Source: Galeruca laticollis (lineage: Eukaryota > Arthropoda > Insecta > Coleoptera > Chrysomelidae). Taken from it: a DNA stretch of 64,000 nt. The stretch is from contig OY998175.1 in assembly GCA_963921935.1 (NCBI GenBank), positions 262,315,709 to 262,379,708 on the forward strand. The letters are read 5' to 3'. The position numbers and the translations under genes were made by a program. The notes beneath the pieces were generated by a model. It worked only from the letters and a program-made list of their open reading frames with translations. It was not told the origin of the DNA and ran no database searches. Shown here one piece after another: positions 45,805 to 56,614 of the stretch (positions are counted from its first letter, which is position 1; each line of letters begins with the position of its first letter).

Positions 45805-47358
45805 ATGGCAAAACGAATGACGTTGAGAGATGGAAGGCAGGTAGGAGCAGACAGTGGATCAGAAGAGGAAAGGGAAGAACGAAGTCATGGTATGGGAGAC
45901 TACCAAGCGGTCTATTTGGAGCAAGGACAACAAGCGGAAGATGATGCACAGGAAGAAGGTTTGACAGGAGACGAGGAAACTATAGAACAAGTAGATAGAA
46001 TACAAGAGAGAAGGGAAACACAAGGAGGAATGAATAACAATGATACAATGATGCAAATTCTGATGAGCATAAATAGTATGAAAGCTAACATGAACAGTAT
46101 GAAGGATGAATTAAAAGGAGATATTAATAATTTAAATGGGAAAATAGACACTGTAAATGGAAATATGAATCAGAAATTTGAAGAAAATAGGACAAATATG
46201 GACACAATGAGGGGAGATATGAACAATATGAGGGGAGATATGAACAATATGAGGGGAGATATGAACAAAATGGAGGAGAATATTAGGGAAGATTTGAATG
46301 GAAACATGAATAGATTGGAAAAGAAGATAGAAGAGGTGAAAAATGAAATTATCCAAGAATTCAGGAAACTTAGGGAAGAAAACGAAGAAAGTAGGCAGCA
46401 AATAAATAAGGTGAAAGAAGATATGGTGGAGCAAAACAAACAAATACGGATTGAAATTCAAGAAAACGGTATGAAAATTAGAGAGCAGATAGAAAATCAA
46501 GTAGTTGGACATATCCAAGAAATAGAGAGAGGTATAGAAGAAAAATTACCGGGAACGATCCAAGCGGAAGTTATAAAACAAACAGAAGATATAACGAAAG
46601 AAATGGAGTATATGAAATTCAGGGAACAAACAATCGAAGAAATTATGCAAAATTATCAGCAAAACGCGGAACATAAATTTAAGGAATCAGATGTAAAGTT
46701 TCAAAAACAAACAGGAACATGTGAGGAGAGGAACGAGCACATTGGACAAACATTTCATAAAGAACTGGAAGAAATGAATAGAAAATTACAGGAAAGCATG
46801 GAAGAAATTGAATTTACCGTTAGGAGAAATGGAAATGGAGTAATATATACGGGAAACATGGATATCGGAGTAAAGTTTGATGGGAATATAAATACCATTC
46901 ATCCGAAGGTGTTTATTAAAATAATTAAAAGCAAACTTAAAGAAATTAAGAAGGACACTGGAGAAGTAGGATACATAAAATTACAAGGACAAGTAAGTAA
47001 ACAGGTAAATCAACATTCTTACGAAAAAGTGAATAAAGAAATTATAAATTTAGATGGCAGAGTAACAAAACCGACAGGAATATATGAAAAAAGGAGTCAA
47101 ATCTTAGGTAGACAAATTAACAAGGAAATACAAGAGATGAATCGAAGATTAACAGACACAGTGGAAGAAATAGAAGATAGTATAAGAAGAAATAAAGGAG
47201 GTATAGGATGCTCAGGAAATTTTTATAATAATAAAGTAGTAACTGGAATAATATATAACAACAACATGATAATAATTTACACACAAGCTTTCTTTAAAAT
47301 AATACATAGTAAAATGCATAATATGGAAGAATTGGAAATGCAAATTTCAATGAATTAA
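45805..47358 (+). CDS. Element B Gag-like coiled-coil protein, copy 1
   Basis: A 517-codon ORF starting MAKRMTLRDGRQVGADSGSE, 51 bases after the PBS. The N-terminal ~98 residues are acidic and shared with copies 2 and 3. Residues ~99-382 are a long coiled coil with three exact 21-base repeats encoding MRGDMNN (46207-46269); this block has no match in the other copies. Residues ~322-380 (EMNRKLQESMEEIEFTVRRN, then VKFDGNINTIHPKVFIKII) are a diverged duplicate of residues ~444-500 (EMNRRLTDTVEEIEDSIRRN). KFDG..IHPKVF resembles the opening of gypsy capsid domains. The end is altered: a stop at 47358 removes about 50 residues that remain readable downstream to KKKVRKRKAN. No protease or pol follows. 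Confidence 0.75.
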   Translation: MAKRMTLRDGRQVGADSGSEEEREERSHGMGDYQAVYLEQGQQAEDDAQEEGLTGDEETIEQVDRIQERRETQGGMNNNDTMMQILMSINSMKANMNSMKDELKGDINNLNGKIDTVNGNMNQKFEENRTNMDTMRGDMNNMRGDMNNMRGDMNKMEENIREDLNGNMNRLEKKIEEVKNEIIQEFRKLREENEESRQQINKVKEDMVEQNKQIRIEIQENGMKIREQIENQVVGHIQEIERGIEEKLPGTIQAEVIKQTEDITKEMEYMKFREQTIEEIMQNYQQNAEHKFKESDVKFQKQTGTCEERNEHIGQTFHKELEEMNRKLQESMEEIEFTVRRNGNGVIYTGNMDIGVKFDGNINTIHPKVFIKIIKSKLKEIKKDTGEVGYIKLQGQVSKQVNQHSYEKVNKEIINLDGRVTKPTGIYEKRSQILGRQINKEIQEMNRRLTDTVEEIEDSIRRNKGGIGCSGNFYNNKVVTGIIYNNNMIIIYTQAFFKIIHSKMHNMEELEMQISMN

Positions 47359-48620
47359 TGGGGAGAAATTTATGAGATATGGGGCAACAAAGTTAAAAAG
47401 GATACAGTAGAGAATAGACAGACGCTTCAGACATTTATCGAGCATCAAACAACAAGAGAAGAAAGCAAGAAAAAGGTTAGAAAAAGAAAAGCAAATTAAA
47501 TAATAGAACAAGAGAATAGAAATGAAATATGGAGACGAAAATGCAATTCAATAAAAAAGGGAAAGGATACAGAAATGAAGTCGAAATAAATAATATACAT
47601 GAAATTTAGCAATAATGAGTAATCCAATTATAAGTCATGTATATAAATTATTTATATAAGATGTTATGTTACGAATAATACTTAAAAAAAAGGAAATGAT
47701 AGTCATAAGGATATATTTAAAATTTAATATTAAGTTGTACAAAGATAAAGTAGATATTAGACAGAGTTTTGTTTTCCATTTGGCAGCTGGTGATCCAATT
47801 AAATTCATCTCGTTTGTTTCTTCAGAACCTAAAAAAAATAAATATAATATAATATAACGAAAAATTTGTTGGGTAAAACTTATAATTAAAACATTTTAAA
47901 AATTTGTGAGTATGGCAAATCAATATATATAGCAAATAAAGGAAACAATTTATAAGAGATACTGGTTTTACATAGAATGAAACTATTAAAGAATATAGGA
48001 TAGAGGGGATAAAATAAGAATAACTCAAGTATCAAATAGAAGTTCACAATTTTTAAATAAGGAAATAAGATGTAAGTAATAAAGGATAGGAAAGGATAAT
48101 AATGAATGATATTGATTAAAAATATAGGAGGTAATGTTTAATGTCAATTAGAATCTTATAGATTACTTGAAAATACAGGAAGGAATAAGGAAGTTGATAT
48201 TGATATATATGAATTTAAGAAATAATTAATTATATTGAATAATGAATATTCAAAAGAAATATGATATGAGGAGTATATAGAAGTATAATGTAATTACAAA
48301 GAAATAAGTTGATATATAAGTGGATGTTAGGAAGAAATGATAATAGAGAAGTATTATATGAAGTAATATTAAAAATATAAATTGACATTGATCTTAATCA
48401 AGTGTATTTTAAGGAAAGAATTAGGAGACAGTTATTGAAAGAAATATATTTTGTAGTAGGAAATATGTGAACAAATATTTGAGAAACAAAGTTAAAGAAA
48501 GTAAGATTATGCCATAAAATTGTTAAATTTTTTTGAATAAAATAAAATAAATCATTCATAATAAGAAAATTGAAATTTAAATAAATATCCAGGGTATGGA
48601 TATCATTTAAATTTAAATTT
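47359..48620 (+). other. Element B internal 3' region, unit 1
   Basis: Non-coding sequence between gag and the polypurine tract, conserved in units 2 and 3. It contains the leftover gag C-terminus (47359-47496) and a conserved patch TTTGGCAGCTGGTGATCCAA (about 47781-47800). No RT, RNase H, integrase or env motif is readable in any frame, so the element is non-autonomous. Antisense 65-99-codon ORFs here are shadows. Confidence 0.7.
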
Positions 48621-48628
48621 GAGGGGAA
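48621..48628 (+). promoter_or_regulatory. Polypurine tract, unit 1
   Basis: GAGGGGAA lies immediately before LTR2 (TTGAACC) and recurs at 53381-53388 and 56607-56614 before LTR3 and LTR4. Its position and purine run fit the plus-strand primer of LTR retrotransposons. Confidence 0.75.
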
Positions 48629-50581
48629 TTGAACCAGATATCATAGATCGTAAGAGAATTAGTACTATTAAAATATGTTGCTAGTATGAAATATATATGA
48701 AAATAATATAATTTAAGAAAACAAGTAAAAAGGAAACACTTTTCTTAATTTAAACAACATATCAAATAAAGATATATTAAATAATAGCCTATAACAATAT
48801 AATAAATAAGGAATTACCTCAATATTAACACAAAATATAGAGATTGCCTAACCAATGTAATGATGTAAATAAAGTTGCCTAAGACGAAGATTATTTTCCA
48901 TAACATGATCAGCTGTTCATCTGAAATGAAAACAAATATTATTATAGTTAATTCATTATAATCATTAATTTAAGAATAAGAACAAAGACAAATATTGAAT
49001 AGAATATAATTCAATAGATTTCATAGATAAACAAATAATGACATATAGACAAATGATATATGGTAAATAAAATAAACATAGAATCAATAAATAGTAATTT
49101 GTTAAAGTTTAGTATAAATAATATAATGCAAAGAGTTTAGACAAATAACATAAGAGAATTTATATTTATAATTAATATGAGTGTAACAAGGATATACTAT
49201 CAATAACAATATTGAATGATGTACCATGTAAATGTAACTATGTATAACCAATTTTAATTTATTTGTATGATGAAAAAACTCATAGGAACTCTATAAATGA
49301 ACTAATTATGTAAAAGAGTGTGTGTAGGAAATTTTTTAATAAGTGATAGAAGTTTCAATTATCTGATTGCAAAAGACAATATCTTATTGGTTATAAAATA
49401 TGACAGAACAAATTGTGAATCAATAAATAAACTTTGGAATAGTGACCTGGAAAAGAACAAAAGACTATTTGTTGAAAAAAGTAGAGAATCGAGGGGACGC
49501 TTAAATAAGAAGGGAAGCTGGTCTCAAGAAGCGAGGAGTGTGTGTGATGGTGTTCCTGAAATTTCAAGATATTCCCGGATTAAGACATTTAAATCTATAA
49601 AGTATTATTAAATACAATATTAGTAATACTCACAGTCAATTGTATCAAGTTTTTCGGCAAGAATCTGCGAAATTTTCATCAATTTTGGTTTTTTGGAGCT
49701 TCAGCGGAGTGTTCCTGGGATCCAGAGACTTTCATCCCAATTCAAGAGCAACAGGTCAGTGTTTTTTAAAATCATTATTGGCCAATAATCAGTGTAAAAA
49801 ACTCAAAATACTCAATTAAGTACTTAATTTCATAAATTGATAAACTTTTGCAAATATGATCGATCTGAAAAAGAAAGAAACAGACTTTGTATAGTGAATT
49901 CATTGCATAAATCGTTAAATTTAATAAAAGGCCGAATTTTCAATAAATTAAAATATTTACTTACGCCATTTTGTAATTGCATAAATCTGGTGATTGAAAT
50001 TTCATAATGTAATAACTATTTCCATCTGTATATAATTTCTATTTTTCTATCTATGTATATAACAATTTTCTTTCCACAGCAATTTGTATCATATATAACT
50101 ATGATTTATATATAAATTCTTTTATGTGTTTGAACCATTCAATTGTTTGCATCGTCAACAAACTGTGTTTAATATGAATAGATGCTTCTTACGTATCAGA
50201 ATTGTTCGTTTTATGTTAAAGCGCATGACTAGTTTTTCACGCATGCGCATTGATGAAATTATTAAAATAAATAAGTAGATACAATATAACCATTGGCGTC
50301 GCATATTATTTTTATCAAATATATAATATTAAATTTAAGATTAAATCTATTTCAAATAATGTGTTTTCTTTTTATTTAAACAATTACAACAATATAAAAT
50401 GCCAGGACTCAAAGAGAAAAAGGATTTCATGCTCCCGAATAATCAAATTAAAATAAATTACTAAACAAAATAACAATAACCAACTGAGCTAGCCAAACTA
50501 AACAAAAATTATAAAAATAATAAACATCTACATTCATTTAAATTGCACAACAAAAATAAGTATTTTATATATGATAATAAT
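48629..50581 (+). repeat. Element B LTR2
   Basis: 1953 bases, beginning TTGAACCAGATATCATAG after the polypurine tract and ending GATAATAAT before the PBS. It is the most complete LTR and shows the same TATA, ORF and splice-like landmarks as LTR1. It is shared between the units on its two sides, as expected after recombination between LTRs. Confidence 0.85.
49318..49611 (+). CDS. 97-codon ORF inside LTR2, unknown
   Basis: Homologue of the LTR1 ORF: MCVGNFLISDRSFNYLIAKD with only a few substitutions elsewhere (K to E before KNKRLF; F to I near the end). The function is unknown. Its integrity in two of four LTRs is the only sign of coding. Confidence 0.3.
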   Translation: MCVGNFLISDRSFNYLIAKDNILLVIKYDRTNCESINKLWNSDLEKNKRLFVEKSRESRGRLNKKGSWSQEARSVCDGVPEISRYSRIKTFKSIKYY

Positions 50582-50601
50582 TGTCACCCAAAACGTGGGG
50601 C
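50582..50601 (+). promoter_or_regulatory. Primer-binding site, copy 2
   Basis: Identical to the copy at 45735-45754 and directly follows LTR2. Confidence 0.7.
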
Positions 50602-50651
50602 GGTTTATTAAAAATATAGGAAACAGTTGTAAATTTTAAACTCAATCAAAA

Positions 50652-52121
50652 ATGGCAAAACGGATGACGTTGAGAGATGGAAGGCAGGTAGGAGCAGACA
50701 GTGGATCAGAAGAGGAAAGGGAAGAACGAAGTCATGGTATGGGAGACTACCAAGCGGTCTATTTGGAGCAAGGACAACAAGCGGAAGGTGATGTACAGGA
50801 AGAAGGTTTGACAGGAGACGAGGAAACTATAGAACAAGTAGATAGAATACGAGAGAGAAGGGAAACACAAGGAGGAATGAATAACAATGATACAATGATG
50901 CAAATTCTGATGAGCATAAATAGTATGAAAGCTAACATGAACAGTATGGAGGAAAAATTGAGGGGAGATATGAACAAAATGGATGGAAAAATGGATAATA
51001 TGAAGGATGACTTGAATGGAAACATAAAAGAAATGAGAGAAGATATGAGAAAGTGGGATGACAAAAGAAGAAAAGATAGGAAAATTATGGTAAAAGATTT
51101 TAACCGAGTAGAGGGGAACATTGATGGTAAGATGGATAGTAACAAGGATAACATAAATGTGGAAACGATTGATAAGGAGGACAAGATTAATGAAAATATG
51201 AACAATATGAGGGGAGATTTGAAAGCGACTATAAATAAAAATACTGATATGATGGAACCGAAAACATGTAATAATTTGGAAAATAAAATTGATGATATGA
51301 AACCAGAAAATATTAAGGAACTCAAGGAGAACCAGGAAGAATTTGAGAATGAACAATTTAGAAGGCAAATAGATGAAGTTAACTTAGATATGGAGGATCA
51401 AAATAAAAACTGGAAGATAGAGCCAAAAGAAAGCGGAATCAAAATGGAAGAAAATTCACCAAAAACTATCCAAACGGAAGTTTCAAAACAAGCAAATAAG
51501 TTAACAAAGAACATAGATGAAGTAAAAATGGAAAGTTTCATGGAAATTAAGAATAATGAGAAGAATAATCAGGAATTAACAAATATCACAGATGGGACAG
51601 AAGAAATTAGGAAGGAAACTGGAGAAGTAGGATACATAAAATTACAAGGATAAGTAAGTAAACAGGTAAATCAACATTCTTACGAAAAAGTAAATGAAGA
51701 AATTATAAATTTAGATGGCAGAGTAACAAAACCGACAGGAATATATGAAAAAAGGAGTCAAATCTTAGGTAGACAAATTAACAAGGAAATACAAGAGATG
51801 AATCGAAGATTAACAGACACAGTGGAAGAAATAGAAGATAGTATAAGAAGAAATGAAGGAGGTATAGGATGTTCAGGAAATTTTTATAATAATGTAGTAA
51901 CAGGAATAAAATGGGACAACATGATGACTATAATTCATACAAAAGCTTTCTTTAAAATGATACATAGTATAATGGATACATGGAAAGAAATTTATGAGAT
52001 ATGGGGCAACAAAGTTAGAAAGAATATAGTAGAGAATAGACAGACGCTTCAGAAATTTATCGAGCATCAAACAACAAGAGAAGAAAGCAAGAAAAAGGTT
52101 AGGAAAAGAAAAGCAAATTAA
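50652..52121 (+). pseudogene. Element B Gag-like protein, copy 2, one nonsense mutation
   Basis: Reads 333 codons from MAKRMTLRDGRQ to a TAA at 51651, then continues in the same frame as VSKQVNQHSYEK to KKKVRKRKAN at 52121 (490 codons in all). Copies 1 and 3 have CAA where the stop occurs, so a single C-to-T change broke it. Its middle (residues ~99-319: MDGKMDNMKDDLNGNIKEMR onwards) is a coiled coil matching copy 3 but not copy 1. The C-terminal 170 residues match both. The basic tail KKKVRKRKAN could bind RNA in place of a zinc knuckle (inference). Confidence 0.8.
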
Positions 52122-53380
52122 ATAATAGAACAAGAGAGAATAGGAATGAAATATGGAGACGAAAATGCAATTCAATGAAAAAGGGAAAGGATACAGAAAT
52201 GAAGTTGAAATTAAAATTTATTATTAATGAGTAACACAAGTATAAATAATGTACATAGAATTTATTATTAATGAGTAACCCAATTCTAAAGAATGTATAT
52301 ATGTTATGTTACGAATAATACTTGAAAAAAAGGAAATGATAGTCATAAGGATAGATTTAAAATTTATCATTAAGTAGTGTACAAAGATAAAGTAGATATT
52401 AGACAGAGTTTTGTTTTCCATTTGGCAGCTGGTGATCCAATTAAATTCATCTCGTTTGTTTCTTCAGAACCTAAAAAATTAAATATAATATAATATAAAG
52501 AAAAATTTATTAGGTAAAACTTATAATTAAAACATTTTAAAAATTTGTGAGTATGGCAAATCAATATATATAGCAAATAAAGGAAACAATTTATAAGAGA
52601 TACTGGTTTTACATAGAATGAAACTATTAAAGAATATAGGATAGAGGGGATAAAATAAGAATAACTCAAGTATCAAATAGAAGTTCACATTTTTAAATAA
52701 GGAAATAAGATGTAAGTAATAAAGGATAGGAAAGGATAATAATGAATGGTATTGATTAAAAATATAGGAGGTAATGTTTAATGTCAATTAGAATCTTATA
52801 GATTACTTGAAAATACAGGAAGGAATAAGGAAGTTGATATTGATATATATATGAATTTAAGAAATAATCAATTATATTGAATAATGAATATTGAGAAGAA
52901 ATATGATATGAGGAGTATATAGAAGTATAATGTAATTACAAAGAAATAAGTTGATATATAAGTGGATGTTAGGAAGAAATGATAATAGAGAAGTATTATA
53001 TGAAGTAATATTAAAAATATAAATTGACATTGATCTTAATCAATAATGTAATTACAAAGAAATAAGTTGATATATAAGTGGATGTTAGGAAGAAATGATA
53101 ATAGAGAAGTATTATATGAAGTAATATTAAAAATATAAATTGACATTGATCTTAATCAAGTGTATTTTAAGGAAAGAATTAGGAGACAGTTATTGAAAGG
53201 AATGGATTTTGTAGTAGGAAATATGTGAACAAATATTTGAGAAACAAAGTTAAAGAAAGTATGATTATGCCATAAAATTGTTAAATTTTTTTTTGAATAA
53301 AATAAAATCATTCATTTATAATGAGAAAATTGAAATTTAAATAAATATCCAGGGTATGGATATCATTTAAATTTAAATTT
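52122..53380 (+). other. Element B internal 3' region, unit 2
   Basis: Homologous to 47497-48620. It contains a 116-bp tandem duplication (52931-53046 and 53047-53162) that the other units lack. Without it the region is non-coding as in unit 1. Confidence 0.7.
52931..53162. repeat. 116-bp tandem duplication in unit 2
   Basis: The segment beginning TGTAATTACAAAGAAATAAG and ending CATTGATCTTAATCAA-like text is present twice in direct orientation, without noticeable divergence. Units 1 and 3 carry it once. Confidence 0.9.
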
Positions 53381-53388
53381 GAGGGGAA

Positions 53389-54112
53389 TTGAACCAGATA
53401 TCATAGATAATAAGAGAATTAGTATTATAAAAATATGTTGCTAGTATGAAATATATATGAAAATAATATAATTTAAGAAAACAAGTAAAAAGGAAACACT
53501 TTTCTTAATCTAAACAACATATCAAATAAAGATATATTAAATAATAGCCTATAACAATATAATAAATAAAGAATTACCTCAATAATAATACAAAATATAG
53601 AGATTGCCTAACCAATGTAATGATGTAAATAAAGTTGCCTAAGACGAAGAATATCTTCTGTAACGTGATCAGCTGTTCACCTAAAAAGATATAATTATAT
53701 AGTCAAGTCAAGAGAATTTTAGATATAAGTAGTTTCATTAGAATACAAATATTATTATAGATAATTCATTATAATCACTAATTTAAGAATAAAAAACAAA
53801 TACAAATATTGAATAGAATAGAATTCAATAGATTTCCATAGATAAACAAATAATGACATATAGATAAATGATATATGGTAAATAAAATGAACGTTGAATC
53901 AATAAATAGTAATTTGTTAAAGTTTATTATAAATAATATAATGCAAAGAGTTTAGACAAATAACATAAGAGAATTTATATCTATAATTAATGAGTGTAAC
54001 AAGGATATACTTTCAATAACAATATTGAATGTTGTACCATGTAAATGTATCTATGTATAACCAATTTTAATTAATTTGTATGATGAAAAAACTCATAGGA
54101 ACTCTATAAATG
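53389..54112 (+). repeat. Element B LTR3, truncated
   Basis: Starts TTGAACCAGATATCATAG after a polypurine tract and runs only to the TATA region CTCTATAAATGAATG at about 54112. The remaining ~1.25 kb of LTR, the PBS and the first ~110 bases of gag are deleted. It carries an extra stretch relative to LTR1/LTR2 (about 53670-53740), shared with LTR4. Confidence 0.85.
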
Positions 54113-55468
54113 AATGTAGGCCAACAAGCGGAAGGTGATGTACAGGAAGAAGGTTTGACAGGAGACGAGGAAACTATAGAACAAGTAGATAGAATACAAG
54201 AGAGAAGGGATACACAAGGAGGAATGAATAACAATAATACAATGATGCTCATTCTGATGAGCATAAATAGTATGAGAGCTAACATGAACAGTATGGAGGA
54301 AAAATTGAGGGGAGATATGAACAAAATGGATGGAAAAATGGATAATATGAAGGATGACTTGAATGGAAACATAAAAGAAATGAGAGAAGATATGAGAAAG
54401 TTGGATGACAAAAGAAGAAAAGATAGGAAAACTATGGTGGAAGATTTTAACCGAGTAGAGGGGAACATTGATGGTAAGATGGATAGTAACAAGGATAACA
54501 TAAATGTGGAAACGATTGGTAAGGAGGACAAGATTAATGAAGATATGAACAATATGAGGGGAGATTTGAAAGCGACTATAAATAAAAATACTGATATGAT
54601 GGAACCGAAAACAAGTAATAATTTGGAAAATAAAATTGATGATATGAAACCAGAAAATATTAAGGAACTCAAGGAGAACCAGGAAGAATTTGAGAATGAA
54701 CAATTTAGAAGGCAAATAGATGAAGTTAACTTAGATATGGAGGATCAAAATAAAAACTTGAAGATAGAGCCAAAAGAAAGCGGAATCAAAATGGAAGAAA
54801 ATTCACCAAAAACTATCCAAACGGAAGTTTCAAAACAAGCAAATAAGTTAACAAAGAATATAGATGAAGTAAAAATGGAAAGTTTCATGGAAATTAAGAA
54901 TATTGAGAAGAATAATCAGGAATTAACAAATATCACAGATGGGACAGAAGAAATTAAGAAGGAAACTGGAGAAGTAGTATACATAAAATTACAAGGACAA
55001 GTAAGTAAACAGGTAAATCAACATTCTTACGAAAAAGTGAATAAAGAAATTATAAATTTAGATGGCAGAGTAACAAAACCGATAGGAATATATGAAAAAA
55101 GGAGTCAAATCTTAGGTAGACAAATTAACAAGGAAATACAAGAGATGAATCGAAGATTAACAGACACAGTGGAAGAAATAGAAGATAGTATAAGAAGAAA
55201 TGAAGGAGGTATAGGATGTTCAGGAAATTTTTATAATAATGTAGTAACAGGAATAAAATGGGACAACATGATGACTATGATTCATACAAAAGCTTTCTTT
55301 AAAATAATACATAGTATAATGGATTCATGGAAAGAAATTTTTGAGATATGGGGCAACAAAGTTAAAAAGAATATAGTAGAGAATAGGCAGACGCTTCAGA
55401 AATTTATCGAGCATCAAACAACAAGAGAAGACAGCAAGAAAAAGGTTAGAAAAAGAAAAGCAAATTAA
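54110..55468 (+). CDS. Element B Gag-like protein, copy 3, LTR-gag fusion
   Basis: A 452-codon open frame. The first codons (MNVG) come from LTR3, and QQAEGDVQEEGLTGDEETIE onwards is Gag, lacking the first ~36 residues. The coiled-coil middle matches copy 2 with few changes (W to L, K to E and similar), and it has no internal stop, unlike copy 2. The C-terminus is complete to KKKVRKRKAN. The TATA box lies only 3 bases upstream of the ATG, so translation from the usual start site is doubtful. It is the longest Gag frame with an intact C-terminus. Confidence 0.7.
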   Translation: MNVGQQAEGDVQEEGLTGDEETIEQVDRIQERRDTQGGMNNNNTMMLILMSINSMRANMNSMEEKLRGDMNKMDGKMDNMKDDLNGNIKEMREDMRKLDDKRRKDRKTMVEDFNRVEGNIDGKMDSNKDNINVETIGKEDKINEDMNNMRGDLKATINKNTDMMEPKTSNNLENKIDDMKPENIKELKENQEEFENEQFRRQIDEVNLDMEDQNKNLKIEPKESGIKMEENSPKTIQTEVSKQANKLTKNIDEVKMESFMEIKNIEKNNQELTNITDGTEEIKKETGEVVYIKLQGQVSKQVNQHSYEKVNKEIINLDGRVTKPIGIYEKRSQILGRQINKEIQEMNRRLTDTVEEIEDSIRRNEGGIGCSGNFYNNVVTGIKWDNMMTMIHTKAFFKIIHSIMDSWKEIFEIWGNKVKKNIVENRQTLQKFIEHQTTREDSKKKVRKRKAN

Positions 55469-56606
55469 ATAATAGAACAAGAGAGAATAGGAATGAAATA
55501 TGGAGACGAAAATGCAATTCAATGAAAAAGGAAAAAGAAATGAAGTTGAAATTAAAATTTATCATTAATGAGTAACACAAGTATAAATAATGTACATAGA
55601 ATTTATTATTAATGAGTAACCCAATTCTGAAGAATGTATATATGTTATGTTACGAATAATACTTGAATAAAAGGAAATGATAGTCATAAGGATAGATTTT
55701 AAATTTAATATTAAGTAGTGTACAAAGATAAAGTAGATATTAGACAGAGTTTTGTTTTCCATTTGGCAGCTGGTGATCCAATTAAATTCATATCGTTTGT
55801 TTCTTCAGAACCTAAAAAATTAAATATAATATAATATAAAGAAAAATTTATTAGGTAAAACTTATAATTAAAACATTTTAAAAATTTGTGAGTATGGCAA
55901 ATCAATATATATAGCAAATAAAGGAAACAATTTATAAGAGATACTGGTTTTACATAGAATGAAACTATTAAAGAATATAGGATAGAGGGGATAAAATAAG
56001 AATAACTCAAGTATCAAATAGAAGTTCACATTTTTAAATAAGGAAATAAGATGTAAGTAATAAAGGATAGGAAAGGATAATAATGAATGGTATTGATTAA
56101 AAATATAGGAGGTAATGTTTAATGTCAATTAGAATCTTATAGATTACTTGAAAATACAGGAAGAAATAAGGAAGTTGATATTGATATATATATATGAATT
56201 TAAGAAATAATCAATTATATTGAATAATGAATATTGAAAAGAAATATGATATGAGGAGTATATAGAAGTATAATGTAATTACAAAGAAATAAGTTGATAT
56301 ATAAGTGGATGTTAGGAAGAAATGATAATAGAGAAGTATTATATGAAGTAATATTAAAAATATAAATTGACATTGATCTTAATCAAGTGTATTTTAAGGA
56401 AAGAATTAGGAGAGAGTTATTGAAAGAAATAGATTTTGTAGTAGGAAATATGTGAACAAATATTTGAGAAACAAAGTTAAAGAAAGTATGATTATGCCAT
56501 AAAATTGTTAAATTTTTTTTTAATAAAATAAAATCACTCATTTATAATAAGAAAATTGAAATTTAAATAAATATCCAGGGTATGGATATCATTTAAATTT
56601 AAATTT
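55469..56606 (+). other. Element B internal 3' region, unit 3
   Basis: Closely matches the unit 2 region without its 116-bp duplication. It ends in a polypurine tract at 56607-56614. No pol motif. Confidence 0.7.
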
Positions 56607-56614
56607 GAGGGGAA

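Noticed and set aside
50706..51368. Long minus-strand ORFs antisense to the Gag genes (also 45859-46518, 12131-12883 and 54067-54715)
   Set aside because: Hydrophobic, Phe/Ile/Ser-rich products are what A/G-rich coiled-coil codons give on the opposite strand. They mirror the Gag repeats and have no recognisable domain.
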